Shown in pieces: positions 59,828 through 64,000 of a stretch of DNA of 64,000 nucleotides. The stretch is from contig CP123444.1 of the NCBI GenBank assembly GCA_029866965.1, forward strand, positions 2,459,501 through 2,523,500, written 5' to 3'. The notes under the pieces were generated by a model, which saw nothing but the letters and a program-made list of their open reading frames with translations, made no database searches and was not told the DNA's origin. The DNA is from Flavobacteriaceae bacterium YJPT1-3. GTDB lineage: Bacteria; Bacteroidota; Bacteroidia; Flavobacteriales; Flavobacteriaceae. The first letter of the stretch is position 1; the number at the start of each line of letters is the position of its first letter. Position numbers and translations under genes: made by a program.

Positions 59828-60376
59828 TTATTCACTCGCGCAGTCTGCTAAACAAGCAATTGAGTAAGAAATGGCTAGCGCATCCATAATTGGTGCTGGA
59901 CCATCAGATGATGCAATTGCGATGGCTCCTATAGCACACGCAGCAGAGCACCAAAACCCTTTCTCAGTTGGAAGAACAGGAACATAGTTTCCAGACACCG
60001 GATCTAGAATCATATCTAAATATATATGTGTTTCTGGTTCTAGCACATTTATGACTAAAATTTTATTCGTATAATCTGAAAAATCGATGTAAATCGCAGA
60101 AAGTTCAGATTCTAAACCAATATATCTCCCTATAACTTGGTTGTCTTGAACAATAGGAAATGTTACTCCTTTGAAATCAGGACTAGATTTTCCAATTGAT
60201 TCGCTAGAATATTCCTGCAAATGGTCGTATCTGGCCAGACTAGATTCGACTGGGAAATTCTTCTCAAATTTAGTTGTCGAATAAGTTGATAAGTTCAATA
60301 CTTCCTCTTTAGAACAAGAAGTACAAAGAGTCATTATAATGAGAATGAATGTAACTGAGGTTTTTGTTATTTGCAT
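59828..60376 (-). CDS. Lipoprotein with C-terminal CX3C-hydrophobic-CX3C hairpin
   Basis: 182 residues: signal with lipobox LCTSC, an acidic middle with strand-like segments (RYIGLESELSAIYIDFSDY, ETHIYLDMILDPVSGNYVP) and an unusual end: WCSAAC, 27 mostly small and hydrophobic residues (including SSDGPAPIMDALAISYS), then CLADCASE. Two CX3C motifs flanking a helix-turn-helix is the disulfide pattern of helical hairpin peptides. AT-rich, no family recognised. It heads the unit with the two tiny membrane peptides. An immunity, toxin or adhesion role is guesswork. Confidence 0.75.
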   Translation of the reverse strand: MQITKTSVTFILIIMTLCTSCSKEEVLNLSTYSTTKFEKNFPVESSLARYDHLQEYSSESIGKSSPDFKGVTFPIVQDNQVIGRYIGLESELSAIYIDFSDYTNKILVINVLEPETHIYLDMILDPVSGNYVPVLPTEKGFWCSAACAIGAIAIASSDGPAPIMDALAISYSIACLADCASE

Positions 60377-60792
60377 GATGTTAAGTTTAAAGTTTCCTAC
60401 TCTTTCGATTTTCAGAGGCCTCGTCTACGGATTTTAAGTCGGTGTAGCTTTCACATGATCGACTGTGGGGAGGAGCAGTCCCAGATCGCTCATCAAGTTT
60501 TCTACGAAGTTCGCTGGCCTTTTCAAGCCAAACAAGGGTTAGCTGGGGCGATTTGTAAATGAGGATGAGTTATTTATAAAGGGGGAGGAGGAGATCAGCT
60601 CAGGAAACCGAAGTCAAAAAAAAGCAAGTAATGGAGCCCAACAATGCGTTCAACAAGGCTCATGCTCCAGTGCAGCTTTTTGGAGATAATAGCCTGAAAT
60701 TAATTAGCTCACACTTTTCGCGAAAGCCTAGGCAGGGTGTTGGTCGCACTGCCATTCATCAAAAAGTCGTAGGCTGACAATTGCATCAACGG
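60377..60792. other. Intergenic scar between accessory genes and porX
   Basis: 416 bp without a convincing gene. It contains a degenerate palindrome core (60716-60725) and short inverted repeats such as GGAGC...GCTCC (about 60630-60675). Composition is mixed, closer to the host than the AT-rich genes on the left, so it may hold decayed sequence at the junction of the insertion. Confidence 0.5.
60716..60725. repeat. Palindrome core TTTCGCGAAA (12/14), intergenic
   Basis: Core with an intact right GC arm and left arm CT, upstream of the accessory lipoprotein gene and downstream of porX. Confidence 0.85.
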
Positions 60793-62340
60793 CTATCGAG
60801 GCTCAAGCACCACAAAGGGAATGATCATCTCTTCCATAGAGACCCCGCCGTGTTGGTAAGTATTCCGGTAGTAGCTGACATAATGGTTGTAATTGTTCGG
60901 GTAGGCAAAAAAGAGATCGCCCTTGGCGAAAATAAAACTGCTGCTCATGTTGATGGTGGGCAGATGTATTGTACTGGGGTCAGTCGCCGCCAAGACGTCT
61001 TTATCTTCGTAGGTCAGGCTTCGCCCGGTTTTATAACGAAGATTGAGGCTGGTGTTTTTATCTCCAATCACCTTGGACGGATTCTTCACATTGATGGTTC
61101 CATGATCGGTCGTGATGATCAATTTGAAACCCAGGCGTTGCGCCTGTTGAATGATATCCAGCAGGGGCGAATTTTTAAACCAACTTTCGGTCAGTGAACG
61201 GTAGGATTTATCATTGGAGGCCAACTCCTTGATCACTTCCATCTCCGTTTTGGAATGGGAAAGCATGTCCACAAAATTATAGACGACCACAGTTAGATCG
61301 TTGTTCTTTTGACTTCGGAAGTTCTCGGCCAGACGCTTTCCGCCTTTTAAACTGGTGATCTTGTGGTATTCCCACTGAAGATTCACACCCAATCGCTTCA
61401 TTTGTGCTTCTAAGAACGCTGCTTCATGCAGGTTTTTCCCGCCTTCGTCGGTATCGTTCAGCCAAAGGTCGGGGTGCTTCTTTTCCATATCGGCCGGCAT
61501 CAACCCTGAAAAGATCGCATTCCGCGCGTATTGAGTGGCCGTAGGGAGGATGCTGTAATAAGGCTGTTCGCTCTTTTTCTTGTAATAGTTATTGATGATG
61601 GGCTCAAAGGCTTTCCATTGATCGTAGCGCAAATTGTCGACCACCACCAAGAGGGTGGGTTCCTCCTTGCTCAATTGAGGCACTATGCGTTCGCGAAAGA
61701 GCGTATGCGACATCACCGGACCGTCACCATCTGAAAACCAGGACGGGTAGTGCTTATCTACGAATTTGCAAAACTGAGAGTTGGCTTCGGTTTTCTGAGA
61801 TTCCAGTATTTCAAACATCCCGGTGTCTTCAATGGTCTCCAGTTCCATTTCCCAATAGATCAATTTTTGATAAAGCTCTGCCCAGGCCTCGAAATCGTTG
61901 ACCATGGCCAGATCCATGGCGATCTTGCGAAACTCCTGCTGGTAGGAGGAGGTGGTTTTTTGACTTACCAACCGACTTACATCCAAGTTCTTTTTTAAAC
62001 TCAGCAGGATTTGATTGGGATTGACCGGCTTGATCAAGTAATCGGCAATTTTAGCCCCAATGGCTTCTTCCATGATGTACTCTTCCTCACTTTTAGTGAT
62101 CATGACCACAGGTAGGGTCTCGCGCTTGGATTTGATCTCACTTAGGGTTTCCAAACCGGTCAGTCCGGGCATGTTTTCATCGAGAAAAACAATGTCATAA
62201 TTTTCATTGTCGACCAACTCGATAGCTTCGGTACCACTCTGACATCCCGTTACCTCATATTCTCTCTGTTCCAGAAAAAGAATGTGCGGTTTTAATAAAT
62301 CGATCTCGTCATCTACCCAAAGTATCTTGATGTTCGCCAT
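60793..62340 (-). CDS. porX: PorX, PglZ-type response regulator of type IX secretion
   Basis: 515 residues from the ATG at 62340; the frame is open to 62466, but the extra 42 residues precede the promoter and are not family-like. CheY-like receiver (residues 1-120) with phospho-acceptor Asp54 in YDIVFLDENMPG and the lysine in YLIKPV, then a helical linker and a PglZ/alkaline-phosphatase-fold domain (about 200-515; LVVVDNLRYDQWKAFEP, LIITTDHGTINVKNPSKVIG). PorX with PorY and SigP controls type IX secretion genes in Porphyromonas and is conserved in flavobacteria. Divergent from the HD hydrolase gene. Confidence 0.95.
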   Translation of the reverse strand: MANIKILWVDDEIDLLKPHILFLEQREYEVTGCQSGTEAIELVDNENYDIVFLDENMPGLTGLETLSEIKSKRETLPVVMITKSEEEYIMEEAIGAKIADYLIKPVNPNQILLSLKKNLDVSRLVSQKTTSSYQQEFRKIAMDLAMVNDFEAWAELYQKLIYWEMELETIEDTGMFEILESQKTEANSQFCKFVDKHYPSWFSDGDGPVMSHTLFRERIVPQLSKEEPTLLVVVDNLRYDQWKAFEPIINNYYKKKSEQPYYSILPTATQYARNAIFSGLMPADMEKKHPDLWLNDTDEGGKNLHEAAFLEAQMKRLGVNLQWEYHKITSLKGGKRLAENFRSQKNNDLTVVVYNFVDMLSHSKTEMEVIKELASNDKSYRSLTESWFKNSPLLDIIQQAQRLGFKLIITTDHGTINVKNPSKVIGDKNTSLNLRYKTGRSLTYEDKDVLAATDPSTIHLPTINMSSSFIFAKGDLFFAYPNNYNHYVSYYRNTYQHGGVSMEEMIIPFVVLEPR

Positions 62341-62345
62341 ATGCT

Positions 62346-62353
62346 TATATTTG
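62346..62353 (+). promoter_or_regulatory. -7 box of HD hydrolase gene
   Basis: TATATTTG, exact consensus. It rules out the ATG at 62341 and supports the TTG start at 62374. Confidence 0.55.
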
Positions 62354-62373
62354 TGTTTTTTAAAGCCCTTTTC

Positions 62374-63603
62374 TTGCCCGTTTCTAACAAACTTACAATA
62401 ATAAACGACCCTATTTATGGATTTATTTCCATTCCCAATGGGCTCGTTTTTGATCTGATCAACCATCCGTATTTTCAGCGCTTACGGCGCATCTCTCAAA
62501 TGGGACTTAGCTATCTGGTGTATCCTGGGGCGCATCATACGAGATTCCATCACGCGATTGGTTGTATACACGTCATGCAAAAGGCGCTGGAAGTCCTGGA
62601 GCGCAAGGGCGTACCCTTGAGCGAGGCCGAAAAAGAAGCGGTCCAGGTGGCGATACTTCTGCATGATATCGGACACGGACCTTTCTCTCATGCCATGGAG
62701 CACAGTATTGTGGAACACGTGTCTCATGAGTGGATTTCCTGGCGATTCATGGAAGCCTTAAACACCCATTTTAACGGAAGTTTAACCCTGGCGATCTCCA
62801 TATTCAAGGGAGAGTATCCGCGTAAATTTTTACATCAACTGGTTTCCGGGCAGTTGGACATGGACCGTACCGACTATCTGAAAAGGGATAGTTTCTACAC
62901 CGGAATGGCAGAAGGCAATATCAATACGGACCGTATATTGGCGATGCTTAACGTGCATGAAGACGAATTGGTCATCGAAGAAAAAGGAATCTATACCGTC
63001 GAGAAGTTCCTGGTCGCCCGACGGTTGATGTACTGGCAGGTCTATCTACATAAAACCAGTTTGGTGGCTGAGCAATTGATCATCCGGGTGCTGCAGCGGG
63101 CCAAAGAGCTTACCCTTCAGGGCCAAACCTTACCGGCCAGCAGTGCACTTCAATTCTTCCTGCAGAATCAGATCAACAAGGATAACTTTGATGGAGCGGT
63201 CTTAGCCACTTTCGCCCAGTTGGATGACTACGACCTGATCTCTGCGCTTAAAGAATGGTGTTCCCACAAGGACTTTTTACTTTCTGAACTGGCCAGGCGC
63301 ATCATTGATCGCAAACTGTTGAAGGTGAAGATCCGTAAGAAAGCTTTCGCGAAAGCGAAACTGGAGCAACGCATCGCACAGACGGCAACGGCCTTCGGGA
63401 TATCAGCAGAAGAAGCGCGTTATTTCGTCTTTGCCGGGGAGATCTCCAATCAAGGGTATTCATACACGGCCCGAGGTATCAACATCCTAAAAGAGAATGG
63501 AAAAATTGTCGATGTAGTTAAGGCCAGTGATCAATTGAGTTTGAAATCCCTATCCAAGGTCATAATCAAAAATTACATCTGTTATCCCAAGGGGCAGTCA
63601 TGA
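62374..63603 (+). CDS. HD-domain phosphohydrolase, TTG start
   Basis: 409 residues from TTG at 62374. HD-superfamily enzyme of the dGTPase/SAMHD1-like type: FQRLRRISQMGLSYLVYPG, HHTRFHHAIG, LLHDIGHGPFSHAMEHS with the His-Asp metal pair, and SGQLDMDRTDYLKRDSFYTG. Hydrolysis of dNTPs or related nucleotides is expected. The TTG start gives the short N-terminus before INDPIYGFI usual for the family; the ATG at 62341 is overlapped by the promoter box. A perfect palindrome lies at 63343-63356. Follows the order lpxD - HD - porX. Confidence 0.92.
   Translation: MPVSNKLTIINDPIYGFISIPNGLVFDLINHPYFQRLRRISQMGLSYLVYPGAHHTRFHHAIGCIHVMQKALEVLERKGVPLSEAEKEAVQVAILLHDIGHGPFSHAMEHSIVEHVSHEWISWRFMEALNTHFNGSLTLAISIFKGEYPRKFLHQLVSGQLDMDRTDYLKRDSFYTGMAEGNINTDRILAMLNVHEDELVIEEKGIYTVEKFLVARRLMYWQVYLHKTSLVAEQLIIRVLQRAKELTLQGQTLPASSALQFFLQNQINKDNFDGAVLATFAQLDDYDLISALKEWCSHKDFLLSELARRIIDRKLLKVKIRKKAFAKAKLEQRIAQTATAFGISAEEARYFVFAGEISNQGYSYTARGINILKENGKIVDVVKASDQLSLKSLSKVIIKNYICYPKGQS
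62388..62395 (-). promoter_or_regulatory. -7 box of porX
   Basis: TAAGTTTG on the minus strand, exact consensus, 48 bp before the porX ATG. It crosses the divergent HD-gene promoter region. Confidence 0.5.
63343..63356. repeat. Palindrome copy, perfect
   Basis: GCTTTCGCGAAAGC inside the HD hydrolase gene (plus strand), frame reading AFAKA. Confidence 0.97.
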
Positions 63604-63628
63604 GTCAAATTTTACTATTTTTGCGGAG

Positions 63629-64000
63629 ATGAAATTTACAGCAGCACAAATTGCAGGGATACTGGAAGGCACTGTAGAAGGGAATCCGGACGCCGAAGTC
63701 TCACGACTTGCTAAAATTGAAGAAGGCGCTTCCGGATCATTAACTTTTCTAGCCAATCCCAAGTACACCTCCTATATATATAGCACGAACGCCTCAATCA
63801 CGATCGTTAATCATGATTTTGAGGCTGAACAGGAAGTTTCGACTACCCTCATCCGGGTAGACGATGCCTATAAGTCCTTTTCCAAACTGTTGGAGTACTA
63901 CAATAAGGTCAAGCTTAATAAAACAGGAATTGAACAACCCTGCTATATCGATGAGTCGGCGCAGTATGGAGAAGACATTTATTTGGGTGCTTTCTCTTAT
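63629..64000 (+). CDS. lpxD: UDP-3-O-acylglucosamine N-acyltransferase, 5' part
   Basis: 124 codons, cut by the right edge. The N-terminal uridine-binding domain is visible: MKFTAAQIAGILEGTVEGNP, KIEEGASGSLTFLANPKYTS and the start of the left-handed beta helix (AQYGEDIYLGAFSY). Third step of lipid A synthesis, adding the second hydroxyacyl chain. A -7 box TATTTTTG (63617-63624) lies only 4 nt before the ATG, which would make the message leaderless, so co-transcription from the HD gene 25 bp upstream is also likely. Confidence 0.95.
   Translation, partial: MKFTAAQIAGILEGTVEGNPDAEVSRLAKIEEGASGSLTFLANPKYTSYIYSTNASITIVNHDFEAEQEVSTTLIRVDDAYKSFSKLLEYYNKVKLNKTGIEQPCYIDESAQYGEDIYLGAFSY

Noticed and set aside
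54421-60792. Prophage or transposon as the source of the accessory genes
   Set aside because: No integrase, transposase, terminal inverted repeat or phage structural gene is visible in the interval.
60793-62466. Longer porX starting at 62466
   Set aside because: The upstream part precedes the receiver domain's usual MANIKILWVDD start and covers both divergent promoters.

Overview
The window is chromosomal DNA of a marine-type flavobacterium (Bacteroidota, Flavobacteriaceae), roughly 45-48% GC over most of its length. Four things point there: promoters of the form TTTG-N19-TAnnTTTG; the gliding lipoprotein GldI and the type IX secretion regulator PorX; Bacteroidota-only families (DUF3810, DUF5683, TPR-AraC regulators); and familiar gene orders such as parA-parB-DUF5683-dapB-lepB and lpxD-HD-porX-tsaE-ald.

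Layout. 1-5.8 kb (minus): Fur-like regulator, purA, DinB-like protein, penicillin-acylase-type hydrolase, GNAT acetyltransferase. 6-10.3 kb (minus): Rel/SpoT, Ste24-type protease, TrmH-type RNA methyltransferase. 10.4-15.8 kb (minus): two coupled amidohydrolases and a DUF3810 protein. 15.9-17.4 kb (plus): pepD. 17.4-20.2 kb (minus): cyclophilin-FKBP fusion, gldI, DHH phosphoesterase. 20.3-22.6 kb: ndk, DUF721 protein, lipoprotein, recF. 22.7-29 kb (plus): TPR protein, ribH, small membrane protein, mutL, two rhomboids, exo/endonuclease-phosphatase. 29-34.3 kb (minus): WbqC, lepB, dapB, DUF5683, parB, parA. 34.4-43.3 kb (minus): M16 peptidase, SDR, methylmalonyl-CoA mutase genes mutA and mutB with a lipoprotein between them, ftsB-like, udk. 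43.6-45.2 kb: sodium/solute symporter. 46-46.9 kb: a non-coding tandem repeat array next to tRNA-Pro. 47.2-54.3 kb: cytochrome c and sugar dehydrogenase pair, trxB, aroB, proline dehydrogenase, ald. 54.5-60.8 kb: an AT-rich accessory stretch around tsaE. 60.8-64 kb: porX, an HD hydrolase and the start of lpxD.

Most genes are housekeeping and sit in tight, translationally coupled runs closed by strong bidirectional terminators. Three things are not ordinary. First, the 14-bp palindrome GCTTTCGCGAAAGC occurs 13 times perfectly and 5 more times as its 10-bp core. It lies in all reading frames and between genes, hundreds of times above chance. Second, a 257-bp A-B-A-B-A array of structured DNA lies just downstream of tRNA-Pro. 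Third, the 54.5-60.8 kb stretch carries a lipoprotein ending in two CX3C motifs, followed by two coupled genes for 30-31-residue single-span membrane peptides. It also holds a 44-residue secreted peptide overlapping a membrane protein gene, and a TPR-AraC regulator of mosaic base composition. This accessory stretch is my best candidate for an undescribed system.
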